From Atrina japonica (lineage: Eukaryota > Mollusca > Bivalvia > Pterioida > Pinnidae), in contig BROG01000131.1 in NCBI GenBank assembly GCA_030159075.1, positions 983,501 through 1,047,500 of the forward strand: a stretch of DNA of 64,000 nucleotides, written 5' to 3'. The position numbers and the translations under genes were made by a program. The notes under the pieces are model-generated. The model had not been told where the DNA came from. It made no database searches and saw nothing but the letters and a program-made list of their open reading frames with translations. Of the stretch, positions 1 to 13,700 are shown piece by piece (position 1 is the stretch's first letter; the number at the start of each line of letters is the position of its first letter).

Positions 1-2572
1 TAGTCATACCTGAGACATTTTATCATAGGTAGAGCCTTTATTGTGTACACAACAGGATAAATTGAAGTCACAGGTATTTTGCTGATACAAAACTCTAGTT
101 CCAGATCACATGGAATTTAGTTCATTAAATGTTTCACCTTGAATTTACATCTGCTCATAGAAAATGTCTAAATTTATAGTGCTTCACCTGTATATAGTGA
201 TATTGTCATGTTGTCTATGAGTCAGTGAGTGATTGTGTGAGTGAATGATTGAGTGAGTGTGAGAGTGAGTTAGTGCTTGATCATATGTGGGTAAAGAGAC
301 TTAAAGCTTCCTATAAATTTGACCTACCTTTATTGAACACCTTTCTATTATGGCTACTTTGTTCAATCCCTTAATTAAGTGTCATTAAAACTGTTAATTG
401 ATCAATTTTGCCACTTATTTCTTTATTATGAAATTATTGATGATTAAACAAGGATTGTAATTCCAGTATAATGAAAACATTTCTTCACGATGCAGTTAAA
501 ATGCATAACATATAGACTTGATCTATACCTATATTACATATTCTTCTTGTGCTAATACGATACAAAGGAAATATTTAAATCTTTATCTGGAGGAATTGAA
601 TTGTTAAAGTGCGTAAATCCTCTGTTCGCCAATTGTTATTTAGTATTGTTATATAGATCTTGGATATGTCGCAGCATGTCGTAGATAGCCAAAATTGACT
701 TAGTTTCTTAGATAATGAAGACCCTGTTAAATGCCACGGAACATATACCCTTTATTAAATCATATAAAGAAGCATGGGCTTTAATTGACATTTTATTAAA
801 TTTAGCTGTCTTCTTGATCAGACCATACACTTACAACGTTGCTTTACACGGGGATTTTGTGATTTATGTCTATAATTTTTTCCAAATTCTTATCAAAATT
901 GTGTGTTTAAAGGCAAATGTGAATGCCATAAATGAGATGAATATGAAATATACATGCATGAACTCAGATTGTACACTATGGGTCATTTACCTGCAGTAAA
1001 TGGGAAATATAAATAGGATACAAACTGGTAAGTGTTGTGTGTTAACATTATACCATTTTTTCCCCACACATTTAATGAAGGATTTTTGTTTTTGAGAAAG
1101 TTTTATGTTATCTCAAGAAGATTTGAAATTTGGAAAATAAATAGTGATAGTTAACATGTTAATGTCCATGGGGACACTTGGATTATTTAGACTGAAAAAT
1201 GATTCCTCTCTCAGTGTATAGAAGTATCACTGTTTGTAAGGTAGAATATATCTATCTGTCTGTAACGTAGGCTGTATCTACCTGTTTGTTGAGTACAATG
1301 TATCTACCTGTCTGTAAGGTAGAATGTATCTACCTGTCTAGATATTTAAGGTAAAATGGGTATCACTGTCTGTAAGGTAGAATGTTTCTTCATATTTGCA
1401 GGGTACAAATGATCCCCCTGTTTGTGAGTCATAGAAGTTTTTTTTAGGATTGAATGGGTCTCCATTTGTAATGTAAAATTGGTTTTCTTTTGTAAGTTAA
1501 TCAAATCATGTAACAGTATTAGAACATGTTCTGAGAGACCACCATATCTGTCATTTACATGTATGTGGTCTCAAGACAGGTGGTCCCTCAAAAGAAGTTT
1601 TATTCAAAGGATTATTTAATTAAGTGGCAATCAGAATGTGGTCTCACACGACAGGTGGTCTAATTGTATATATTTTGCAATTTTTATAGTTTCCACAAGC
1701 TTAGTTTATTTCATTGTACGTATACTTTCGCATTTAATTTCTTTTCTTTCCTTTTTTCATGGAACAATATAAGATGATATAACTGCACAAAGCTATATGC
1801 AGAGTATTTCCAACTGTACAAACAATGTACAATAAAAGCTGCTTTAACCACCTGTTTATAAAGACCACCTAGTCATAAAGACTTTTTTGCTGTCTCCTGT
1901 GTACAAATCAACCTCTATATAAAGACCAACTCCCTGTAAAGACTAGTTTTGTTGTGTTCTGAAAAGGATCTTTAGATACAAGTTTCACTGTAGATATGAT
2001 TCCTAACTGACATGATATGACGGTATCCTCTGTTGGATCTAAAAACCTATTTGTTCAGCATGATTATGTTTACAAACACTGGAAAATCTTAATGGAGTTT
2101 GTACAAATCAAATCACATGGAGAAATGCATTAGTCGGAGATTTTGCTGCTATGTGAAACGTACATGTAATATGTGATTCATTCACGAGAAGCATATCTTA
2201 CTGACTTCTGGAGTTCATGTGTACCTAGTTGTTGACATGTCAAACACTTGCTGTTAGTATATACATGCAGAAAATAATGTTAGTTCTGACTGTCACTAGA
2301 TGTGGACTAAGGGAGTTGGCTTTCTCATTAATGTACATGTATGTTTATCAAGGAAAGGATAAAGTGCATGTACTTAATGGTTTTCAGGTAAATATGATAT
2401 TTATGATGTAATTATCATGCAAAAATATGCAGTTTTTATTTTATCTTATTTATTTTGTTACAGTTTATAACATTTTATTGTTTTGTTTATGCTTTGATAT
2501 TTTACTGTTTTTCTTCCATTTGTTGAAATTAGAGAAAATTGATATCTGATATTATATATTTCTTTTTTCCAG
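1..2572. other. Upstream intron or 5' flank, no exon identified
   Basis: No convincing exon is seen, although the next exon starts inside a codon. The stretch holds a GAGT-rich patch (about 217-273), the 1227-1470 tandem repeat and two decayed MITE-like pieces near 1525-1667 and 1842-1995. The short ORF at 715-999 has no recognisable features. Confidence 0.5.
1227..1470 (+). repeat. Degenerate tandem repeat, ~30 bp unit
   Basis: Repeated units of the form ctgtctgtaaggtagaatgt followed by atctac, about five to seven diverged copies. Confidence 0.7.
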
Positions 2573-2727
2573 TGGTGATGGAAGAACAATTCGAGTGTTT
2601 ATGTCAGGTAGCGAGGACATGTTAGGTGGACAGGGAGGAACACTTCCATCCAGTTGCAGTGTACCTGTACAGCTACGAAATATGAATGGATTACAATCAC
2701 CATACCGATCATCAAAAATCCTGACAA
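2573..2727 (+). CDS. ANKFN1: ANKFN1 exon 1 of 18 visible
   Basis: A pyrimidine-rich ttttttccag acceptor precedes it and an agtacgtga-type donor follows. It opens with one base of a split codon and encodes about 51 residues beginning GDGRTIRVFMSGSED, rich in G, S and Q, with no recognisable fold. At least one coding exon must precede it. Confidence 0.82.
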
Positions 2728-2995
2728 GTACGTGAAATATTTCTGAGTATTAGTGTCTACATATTTGTGTGACTAATACAGATTAATCTGAGATTAACCG
2801 ATTACATGCTGTATGATTGGTTATTATGTTAATCCAATTAAATTATAAAGTTGATCTTTGTATGTTATTAAATATTGTCATTTATAAAATTAAATTGCAA
2901 CTATGCGGATCAGGATAAGATCTCACATATGTATGTAACAGTTTAATTGTTTTTTGTTAATTTTATATGTATATGTGTGTATATATATATATGTA

Positions 2996-3038
<43 letters not shown>

Positions 3039-6000
3039 AACACAAATCACTATCATATATCAGTTAGTAAATGTTTATAAATATAAATTGGCACCTGTCT
3101 TGAGACCACTAATTCTGCAACTGAAATGTGGTCTCTCAAAAGAGGTTTTATTTAAAGGATAATTTAACCAAGTGGTCTTAAAAGATGTGGTCTTTCATGG
3201 CAGGTTCAGCTGTATGACATAGTTTGCAAACTGACGAGATTCATATAATTTTTTTGTTTTTGTTTTTAATTTTTTATAATGTGGTTTCATTTCAATAGCA
3301 TGTTCAGAGGTGTGCTAGAACATTGGGTCCGTCACCCAAATTGTTTAAATTCATTTTAATTAGTAAACAAATTATTTCCTCAATTACCAACTGAAGTAGA
3401 AAATATATAGATATTAAAAAAAATTAGTCATTCTCATTAGTTTTCTTGTATCATTAATCATTAATTTACATCAATTCTTATGGAGGGCCAGTGGTCTCTC
3501 TCAGGTATATTGTAACTGGATTCTCTGCTCCACAATTAAACACTGACTGCCACCATATAACTGAACAATTGTTCTGAAAGTGGCATAGCACACCATTCAA
3601 ACAAACAAACAATATTGATATACTGTATGTATGTGTTTAGATTAGAGTGGGAAGAAATATCAATGGCTTTTTATTTTATTTTTTAAAAGAAAATATTTTT
3701 CCTTTATTTCCCTCACATGAAAAATATCCTTTTGATCTAAATAAAATGTATCTCTTTTTCTGATGTTTCCCTCTGAAATTATCATTAAAATTTGATTTCA
3801 CAACATAGTTGTCCTATATCATTCTCTCTAGTACAAATATATATACTTTAAGTTTAAGATCTATATTTAAAGTATTACCAGAATTGTATACTTGAACATT
3901 TGCCTAATCTTTTATACAATCCTAATATATGACATGTCTTTTAATGATCCAGCTAGTTTGCATGTGAAATGTCTATATATTCTGGGGGTCAAATGGTTAG
4001 AGAATCATGCTTTGAACCATGACGTCTCTCACTTCTCGTCAGCATAGGTTCAAGCCCCACTGGTACCTAAGCTGACTTTGTCAGAAAGATTGCCAGTTTA
4101 CTCCCAGAATGCCGCTGGTCTCTTCCCGGGTACATTGAAAACAGGTTCTCTCCTCCACCATGAAAAACAAGTCGACACCATATAACGAAAAAATTGTTGA
4201 GTGTGGCATTAAACACTTTCCAATATTAAAAAAGTATGCATCCTTACCACTCAGATGTATGTATTTGTAATATTTTTTCTTCTTTCCTGAATACAGATGC
4301 TCAAAAGAAGAGGGGGTCCACCAGTAACTCCTCCAGTAGTGATCCAGACAGTCAATCACCAAACAAAATGTATGACAAACGAAAAGACAAAGAAAAACGA
4401 TACTCATATGATAGTCATGGTAAGTAAACAGATTTATTATTAGCTTGACCTGATTGTATCAAGTGGTCTGACCTGAGTAGTTGGTAGTCTTGTGTTATAT
4501 CCACTATAGATATCATGCGTATCACCACTTGAATAAGTACTGCACTATATGATAGTCGTGGACAGTAAACAAAAGATTTCTTTTTTAGCTTGGCCTTGTC
4601 ATATCGACTCTCTATAGTAATTCGTCTTGTGCAGTATAGGCCTTACTGTTAACCAGGATATGTTTCCTCCCATTTAATTTTGTAGATGAGAGGGCAGATT
4701 TAAAATGAAGGCAAAATTTTCAATTTAAATAATTGAAGCATAGACATGCATGTCATCCATGAGACCATGGTGATTTAGGGCAAATATAAGATGGGTGAAT
4801 ATGCTCTTGGTTGTTAAGGGTGAAAATAACCATAGATGGAAATTTACAGGTATACAGTTTGTCATGCGCATTTCTGTCAGTCAGTTGATATTGCACTTAT
4901 GATAGCCAGTCATAATAATAATGGCTGTTTATGGTTTTCAGCTTTGCCTCAACATTTCAACTCTGTATACATGTAGTAATTCATCTTGTGCTATATAATA
5001 CATATACAGAATTTATCATGGGCATGCACTAATGATAGCCATGGTCTTAATAATGTGTGCTTGTATTTTTAGCCTGGTCTTGTAATGTCATGTAATAGGA
5101 GTGATTATGTAGTAATTAGTCTTGCCCTATGTCAGCAATACATCATGTGCATCACTTTAAATTAATTGCTACACAGTCATTTAAGAGATTTATTGTTTTT
5201 GTTAGTTTGACCCCATTGGGTAATGTCAACTGCCCTGTGGTGATCAGTCTTGCACCATGTCCACCATTAGTCGTCTGTTTCACTTTAAATTAATTACTAA
5301 CCTTGATTGATGTCAATTGTTATGTATTAGTCAAGTCTTGTATTATGTCAGCCATATACATGCTTCTGGTACATGTATATCATTTTGAACTACTTGATAA
5401 TGCATTGCCTAATGTACATCACTAATATAAAATATGTAAACATTGTGACAGGATGGCAGTTTTGTAGGTCAAATCAGTGCTGGGGATGACTGGGGAAAGG
5501 GTGGGGGTGTCTTCGTAGTGTTGTCATGTTCCCCGAGATCGAGATCGATGAGCATGTTGTAGGAAAGATCCCCATGTGAAATTGCTTCGTGTTTGTGAAG
5601 GAAAAGTGCCTAGTATATATAAGGGCCAAAAAAGACCAAAACTTTGTGCTTGTCGAAAAAAATCTTCTACTGCTATTTAACCAGTTGTCATTTTTTTTTC
5701 AAATTGGATATACATTATTGTTAAGCCAATATCTAGAAAATTTGTCGATGAAATTGAAGCTGTTCATAAACAAGTGCTTCGGATGGTTTTAATTCATACA
5801 AATGCTTTTTAACTCAAAACTGATTGACCTTTTGTATACAAAGATGTATGTTAAAGTTGTAAGGCATTATCTAAAGATCATTGTGACAAAGTTTCATGGT
5901 CATGGACTCAAAGGTCAAGGTCACAGGCACCTAGGTAAACAGAAAATATCAGTTGCATAATTGACCAAATTTACTAGATGAGCATTTTAAGGGCCCTTGT

Positions 6001-7738
6001 GCCTGGCATGTTTTAATTAATCCTCTAAAAAAATCTGAAATTTTGTCCAATTTGTATAACAAATCTAAAAAGAAAATTGAAGAAAATATTTTGCCTACCT
6101 AATAACCCCTTCCTATAATTACAAGTCAGGACACATCAATCAGATATTTTTTAGTGACGGTCTAATCATTTTATAGTTATTGATCACTGTTATTTTGTTG
6201 TTGTTGATCATTTTCTTTAGAGGATTATTGCTCCCTAATCCATGGTCAGCTGACATTTGCTGAATTTTATACAGTATGGGCAATAATTAGAATATTAAAG
6301 ATACTTTAATAATCAGTGAACATGGTTTTCATATTCAAACAGATATTTTAGCATTTATATTCAGATGAAACTTAAAATCAATGAGTACTTGACATAGCTT
6401 TTAAGTTTTAGGCATTTCACCCATAGATATAAGTAAAATTATCCTCATTGGATGTAAAACAATGTTTGAATCATGGTTCACAGTGTAGTAACTCAGATAG
6501 GGTGATGGTCTTACCTTCCAGCACTTCACCTAAAGCTTCTAATATCTCCATATAAGTGAAAAATTCTTGATGGGATGTTCATGTATAACAGATCAACAAA
6601 ACATAAATCTTAGATTTTAGTTCAGGTATGATCCAGTACATAAAAGTACTCTTAAACAGATAGTAATGTGATGGGACAAAGTTTTATATTTGTTTAAACC
6701 TATGCTTTTGGTTATTGCTGGATGAACTGAATATGATTATAATGAAAATTACCATTGGAGACCACCTGTCTTGTGAGACCACATTCTGTGTACCATACAG
6801 TTGAATAATTTCAAAAACCTCTCTAATGGGACCACCTGTCTTGAGAGAAAACATTTTGTGAAACATTCAGTTAAATAATCCTAAAAAATTAAAATTCTTT
6901 TAAGGGGCCACCTGTTTTGACAGACAACATTTGAGTGGTAGATGGGTGGTTTCTCAAGACAGGTTCTACTGAATATCCACTTTAAATATTATCAGTGAAA
7001 AGTCAGTTCTTTGACATTTTGCTGCCTGGGCTTATGTAGTATAAAAAACTCCCAAAGCATCATAAACTATGTATGTTGGATCTTTTTCAGCCCCATTAGT
7101 TTGTTTATACAATTCAACGGATATTTTTTTAAGCAAAATAGAAACCTTCTATAATTGAAAAGCACACCAGTGATATCAGAGAAAACAAACTTTTAAATAT
7201 GTCTGTCAATATTATACTTATTCATTATTTATGTAGTATGCTAAAACAAATGTAAAACATGAATATGCATATCAATCCATTAACCTTTTTCTATTGGTGT
7301 AAACTAATGTTGTTAACAAAGTGTCACTATGAGTTTGTACTTTTTGGCAAAAAGACATTAGTATAACAATTTTTGGCATATCGTTTTTATTTTTCTGTTC
7401 GATGCCAAAACCAATAATAGCTTGTATATTCTTTCCATCTTTTTTGTTTTAGTAAATTATCTGTTTGGTGTAATTTTACATACTTTGTGGTCAAACATGT
7501 TGTAAACAAGATCATTGGAATCCTTGGTGTTATTTCAATCATCTAGAGCAGACCATATATAGATAAACTATATACTCTAATAACAATACCTGTCGCTCAT
7601 GTTCTTAATATTACAAAACATTTCCAGACCTTTGGAGAAAGTTACACAGATCTCAATGTTTTGTTATCAAATACAGTGAAGCATTGTCTACAGACCAATT
7701 CTCTTATAAGACTTCCTTGTGATTTAAGGCTCTTGGGG

Positions 7739-7778
<40 letters not shown>

Positions 7779-10700
7779 GGTTCAAGTCCCACTGGAATTT
7801 AAGATGATTTTGTGAGAAAGTTTGCCAGTTTACTTGTGCAAAGCCAGTGGTCTCTTCCCGGGTACATTGTAACCAGGTTCTCTCCTTAACATTTAAAACT
7901 GAACAGAACCTCACTTGATTGACCACCTCTCTAATAAGACCACTTTGTCATTTAGGTGATCTTAATTGTGAGGTTTTACTCGAGATTGGTCCCTCAATAC
8001 TTAGGCCTCTGAATTATTACAGCATTAATAATATCTGTAAACATTTGTATCAGTGGAACGTTCTATAAGTATATAATAATTCCTAAGGAGGATTGTTGAT
8101 GATAGATATTGTCATGAAAACTTCTGATAATCCTTTGGTTTCTTTGATAACAATACAGGAACAAATCAGACTTCAAAGTGACACCAAGACGCAGAGCTTG
8201 TGATAAAGTTTTTGTACATATCTCTGTTGTTATTGAATAGGAACTAATATGGCGAAATCGATTACATATTTAATATATCAAAAACAAACTTGTTAGTATA
8301 TGGAGGTATTTATTTAATAAGGTTTATATCAAAAAGGTTCTTTAAAGTGACCAACCTGTGACCCAGAATTAGAAGTAATGGTTAATTCTGTGAAAGCCTA
8401 TTGAAATTTGTTTGGCAGAAATCCTGCTGTTAATATTTTTTGGAATGTTGATTTGATAGTTATATTGACATTGATTACACAATCTGTTTCCTAATCTTTT
8501 GTTTATATCTAAGTGGTCCACTTGACATTGTTTGTCGGAGCTTATTAGCATTTTAATCTGTCACACAATTGGAATTCAAATAATAAGTATCAATCACGAC
8601 CAAGCAAAATTTACGAAAGAATTTCATTTTCTAGGTCACTCCCTGTCCATCACTATCCATAACATATTTTCCATTGTCTGTTAATTCAATGATCTTTGAT
8701 CCTTTCAAAAAGTGGTCATTATATTTCACCCAAAACTGAATTAATTACAGGAATTGGTTAGTAGCATTAGGACTTTTTTATTATTATTATTATTATTATT
8801 TTGTGGTGGTTCTTAATCCTATGAATTCCTCAGCATGAACTGAATTTCATGGTTAAATGTTCAATTTTTCATATAGATTATACATCATTAAAACAACTGA
8901 AATATTATATACCCTATATCAGTAACAGTAAATTTATATATAATTTTAGAGTAGTGTGACTGATATTCCTTCATATAAAAAACATGGTTATGTTTATAGT
9001 TCAAGCATGTACATTGTACAGTAATAATTATAGAAAATAAATCATAAAATAAATTTAATTTTGAAACACCAAATACCACTTGATTCAGATCAAAATGATA
9101 TTTTTTATTCTGTATTTTGCCACATATACATCTGTAGGGATGTTGGTCTTAGAGACAGTCTTGAAACATTAATATTAGCAAATTTCAGATATTTTTTGTG
9201 GTTTCAGGTCAGTTATGTTTCTAAATGTATATATCTGCTTACTCTAAATCTGTATTAAGATAAATATTAAAAGTTTGTATACATCTATATAATACAAATG
9301 ACTTAAAAAACACATTTGATAAGGGATAATATTTATCATTTATCCTGCCTTTGTTCAAGGTGATTGTCACAGCTGTTGGCCACTAATGCTGTAATGCTGA
9401 CTGTGTGTACAAAAACACCAACGCTAAAATGACCAAGTTAACATGCTGATAAGAATGTGCTTAGTCCTAAGAGAGTGATTTATCATGTGCATTGTTAGAT
9501 AACAAAGAGTCCCGTTTTACCCTCCATTAATTATCAATAATGCCCGAAACTGTTTGATCAGTGAAGGACGTAAGAAGATTAAATGGACTAGCCAATGGCA
9601 TGCTCTGGTGGTAAATTTAAACTAAAAGGCCTCAGGATGATCATAAAGTACATCAGTCTGTGTTTATTTTACACGTAAAGACTTATCGCGCCCTTGTAAA
9701 GTTTGTTTCTGATTCACGTTATAAGGAAGGTTAACAGATACAGAAAAAATTACGTATAATTTTTGTCATTCCAATACATCTGGATTCCATTTTGATTTAC
9801 GGAGATATGTATTACAGTGTGTGGGTAAATTCCATTGTTTTTTATCGCTTTGGTAAATGGATAAGTTTATTGTGAGATGAAAAGATCTGCTAATATCTCT
9901 GACAGCTGTTTGAGTGCATTACCTGTAGGTTAAATGATGCTATGCACAATTAATTGTGTAATTTTCAGGTCAAACATTATCACCTTGAACAAATTGCTTT
10001 ATAGATATGTAAAATGTACATATGAATTCTCTACAAGAAACATTTAGTCTTTGTTTTAAAAGGTACGCATGCTCTTTGATCTTGAATACAAAGAGATTAT
10101 TTATTATCTCATTCGAGAAAACAAAAACCATCTGAGAACTATTCACAAACATTCATATCTGTTCTGAAAAGTAACTTAAAACATATTTCTGAGTTGAATT
10201 TTTTAGATCTTCGGAACAATGAAAAACAAACAGCGTGTATCATGCAGGGTTGTCATGTTGTGTAATTTAAAAGCTGTTGATATGATTTGATTATATCACA
10301 GTATGAGGCTTGTTATTGTTACAGCAGTTTTTAGTTAAGGGAAATCTTTCTCTCTACTTTACATATGTGTTTGAATCATTAGTTAATGAGATGTGCAGGT
10401 GATAGAGTGGAACCTGTCTTAAGAGACCACCCTATCGGCCACTGAAATGTGGTCTTACAAGACACGTACATGTAGTCCCCCAAAAGAGGGTTTATCTAAA
10501 GAATTATTTGATCAAGTGGGTTTTCAAAATTTGGTCTCGAAAGACAAGTCATATTTTATGAGAGTGGCCTCTCAAGAGAAGTTCCACTGTATTTTTGAAA
10601 AGAGATAACATTGAAATAATGTATTTAGCAAAATTTGTCATGGCTTTTTATTTATCCCATACCATGTTATCTTCTGGTAGAAAGTTAATCACCTTTATCA

Positions 10701-13700
10701 TTATACTTTGTTGAGTGTTGTTTGGTTTCCTGGTTCTCAGATGGCTCAGTTGGTAGAGTGCTTGACTCTTGATTGTGAGGTTGTGAGTTAGAGTCCAGCT
10801 TGCAGCAGGTCGGATTTCTGTCCTTTAGATGAGACAGTAAAATATGAGGTCCTGTGTCACAGTAGGTGTTGGCACATTAAAGAAACCTCACTGCTCAATG
10901 ACCATGAGTGCCGAGCATAGGCCAAACTTTGAAGCCCTTCACCGACACTGGTGACGTCTCTAATATGAGTAGAAGATTCTTGAGTGGGACGTTAAACAAC
11001 AATACAACCAGAATCCTGTTTCTCAGAAAAACATATCTAACATAAAATATATATTTGCTGATAAATCAAGGAAAAGGGAGGCTCATTTGAAAATTACAAA
11101 TCTTTTAACCTAGTATTCATACTGCAGATCTAATAACATAGTGTTGGCTTATATGTATGTTTACTTATTGCATTCAAAGTTTTCTCATATAAGTCTTAAA
11201 TTGAAATAAAAAGATAAATTTTGACTTGTGGAATGTATTTCATAGCATTGATAAGATAATCTACATTGTATATACATATATAATTCTAGCATTTCCTTTA
11301 ACATGTAAATCCTGATGTATCATTACCCGCCCATCTATCCTCTATTACTAGTCAACAATACCACTAATGGTTTCCTCTATCATAAAAATCTAGCGTAATG
11401 AGAATTATATTTATATTTTGATATCAAAAGAATGCAGTAATGTGAAAATTAAATTGAAATATAGGGATTGATATTTTAGCTTTTTAATTTTGTTGGTTTT
11501 TTTTTTTTATCATTTTAGCTCTCTTTGAAGCTGTGGAACAACAAGATATTGATTTGGTCAGAAGTATAGTGGAGATGGATGGTGTAGACATTAATAGGTA
11601 AGTCTGCAATTAGAACTTCATCTTATGATTGTTTTGTTTGAATGTACTGTTTTTACTGGTAGAAAAGAGAACCTGTTTACAGCGCAACTAGGAAATACCA
11701 CCAGCCCTCTGTAAGTACACTTGCACACAAAATCAGCTTTGGTTCCAGTCATACTCAAACCCGTGCTGACTAGAAATGAGAGACTTTGTGCTCCAGGGGT
11801 GAGGAAATAATATGCCCGACTTGCCCGACCTGTTACGTTTACCATTCGGACAAGTGAATTTTTTTTAGTTTGGTTGTGCATTATAAAGAAAGCAGAAAAA
11901 CATAAATCTAGAGTTTAAAGTCTTATTTAAGTATTTCTGTATATGAAAAAATTGTCATTAAATATTGATTTCGGGCAACCATTTTTTTTTGCATTTACTT
12001 GCCCGGGGACAAGTGCATGAAAGTCATATTTCCACACCCCTGTGCTCCATTCCTCTAACCACTCGGCTATGGTGGCCCAATTTAGTTCATCTTATTTTAC
12101 AGAATTCAGCATGGTGTGTATACAAATTTATATGTGCTCTTCTTTGTTTTGGTTTGTTTTGTTGTGGTTTCCCCTAAGTGGAGATGTCATCTAAAGATTT
12201 GGGTCCACAAATATTGACCTGTGCTACAAACTCATGTTGGAATGATGATATTTAATTTTTATCTCCTACAGTAGGAATGTCAGTTGAGTATCCTATTCAA
12301 AAGACTTAGTGACTTTCAACTTCTGATGTCAAACACTTGTCTGATGCAGATTAAGTTCTGGTGGAAATGTTTTGGGTACTCGATGTATATTTTGCATTTA
12401 GATATTTTGGTGTCCATGATCATAAAGGTGATGAAATATGACACAAGATCAGATTGTTTCACATTGCTCTGATTGGGTGTACAAGTTTACTGAAATTTTG
12501 AAATTCAAAATGAAGTTTCAGAAAACCTCAAACTTTGAAGTATGATTTGTATGAGAAGCATATTTTATACTGTAGAACCTGTCTTGAGAGACTACCGCTT
12601 TTGCCATTAAAATGTGGTCTCATGAGCAGTTTAATCTAAAGGATTACTTAAGTAATTGATTTTCAGAATGTGGTCTCAAAAGACTGGTGGTCTTTCAAGA
12701 GAGGTTTTACTGTATAATATGCGAAAACCAGTGTTTTCTATATATTGTCATTCCATTAACACTGTACTGATTATTATTGGTTTTGTTGCAGTGTGAATGG
12801 TGAGGGTCTGACCCCTTTAGATGTGGCTGTGATGACCAATAACATTCCAATGGCTAAGATGCTACTGTATCACGGTGCTCGCGAGAGTCCAGTCTGTAAG
12901 TATTCACACAAATCAGTCAATCAATCATAAAACATTTATTATATTTAATTTATATATGATCAGGTATTATCTGAATCACATGACTTGGGGGGGAGTAACC
13001 TCTTGATTATTATATGATTGATTCTACTCACTTTTGGGTTATAACAGATTCTGAATCTTCATGCACTTTGAATAAATCACCAGCTCACCTTCAGTCTTAC
13101 CGCCATGATAGAAATTGTTATGAATCAAAATTCTGACATTGTTGTTGCTTCATAAACCTAGTGTCAGCACACAGATATTAATCCAATAATTAATGTTTTG
13201 ACTGTCATCCAATACGAAATATATCAACAATAATAAAAAGAAAAACAAATTGAAATGGCCTAAATTTACAAATATATACATGTATAGTTAAACTTTTAAA
13301 TCACAATTACATGTATAACAGTGACCACTTATCTAAAAAGTTTATTGTGTATTGGTGGTAATTTTAATTTAACTATTGGTCTTGTTTATGATATTAATAC
13401 TGTTAAATCATTTATTTTGGTGGATTTAAATTTTTGTTGTTTTTCCTTCTAAAACGAATTCGTTGACATTATTTTTTGTTAATTTTTAGTCTGGAGATGT
13501 TTTACATACAAGTAAATTAAATTAACATTTTAACAAGTTTAATATGTCATAGTCTGTCATTATGAGATTGTCTGCCATTCAAGTTCAAATTTTTGTCTTG
13601 GATTTATTTTCATCTTCTGTATACCTTGAAATATTTGCCATTTTCACATTTTAGATGAGAGAGCAAATTTAATATGAAGGTGAAATTTTCAAGCCAAATA

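Larger units (their letters stand above)
2728..4296 (+). other. Intron 1
   Basis: Holds a GT/TA microsatellite, a pogo-like MITE (3088-3216) and two SINE copies (3481-3612 and 3984-4235). No gene is seen; small ORFs on both strands fall inside the SINE and MITE. Confidence 0.85.
4420..11518 (+). other. Intron 2 (7.1 kb)
   Basis: Repeat-rich. It holds the junction-derived tandem array, a dispersed repeat (4660-4810, paired with 13640-13790), a repeat-like patch around 5450-6000, MITEs and SINEs listed separately, and TA and ATT microsatellites. The stretch 8000-10400 looks like ordinary AT-rich intron. No gene is seen. Confidence 0.8.
11598..12791 (+). other. Intron 3
   Basis: Holds a reversed SINE A interrupted by a 246 bp inverted-repeat element, and a pogo-like MITE. 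No gene is seen. Confidence 0.85.

Noticed and set aside
715..999. 94-codon ORF as an upstream ANKFN1 exon
   Set aside because: No acceptor/donor pair giving the needed phase and no family similarity.
10741..10810. tRNA gene
   Set aside because: A and B boxes are present but the cloverleaf is imperfect and the SINE body follows; it is a SINE head.
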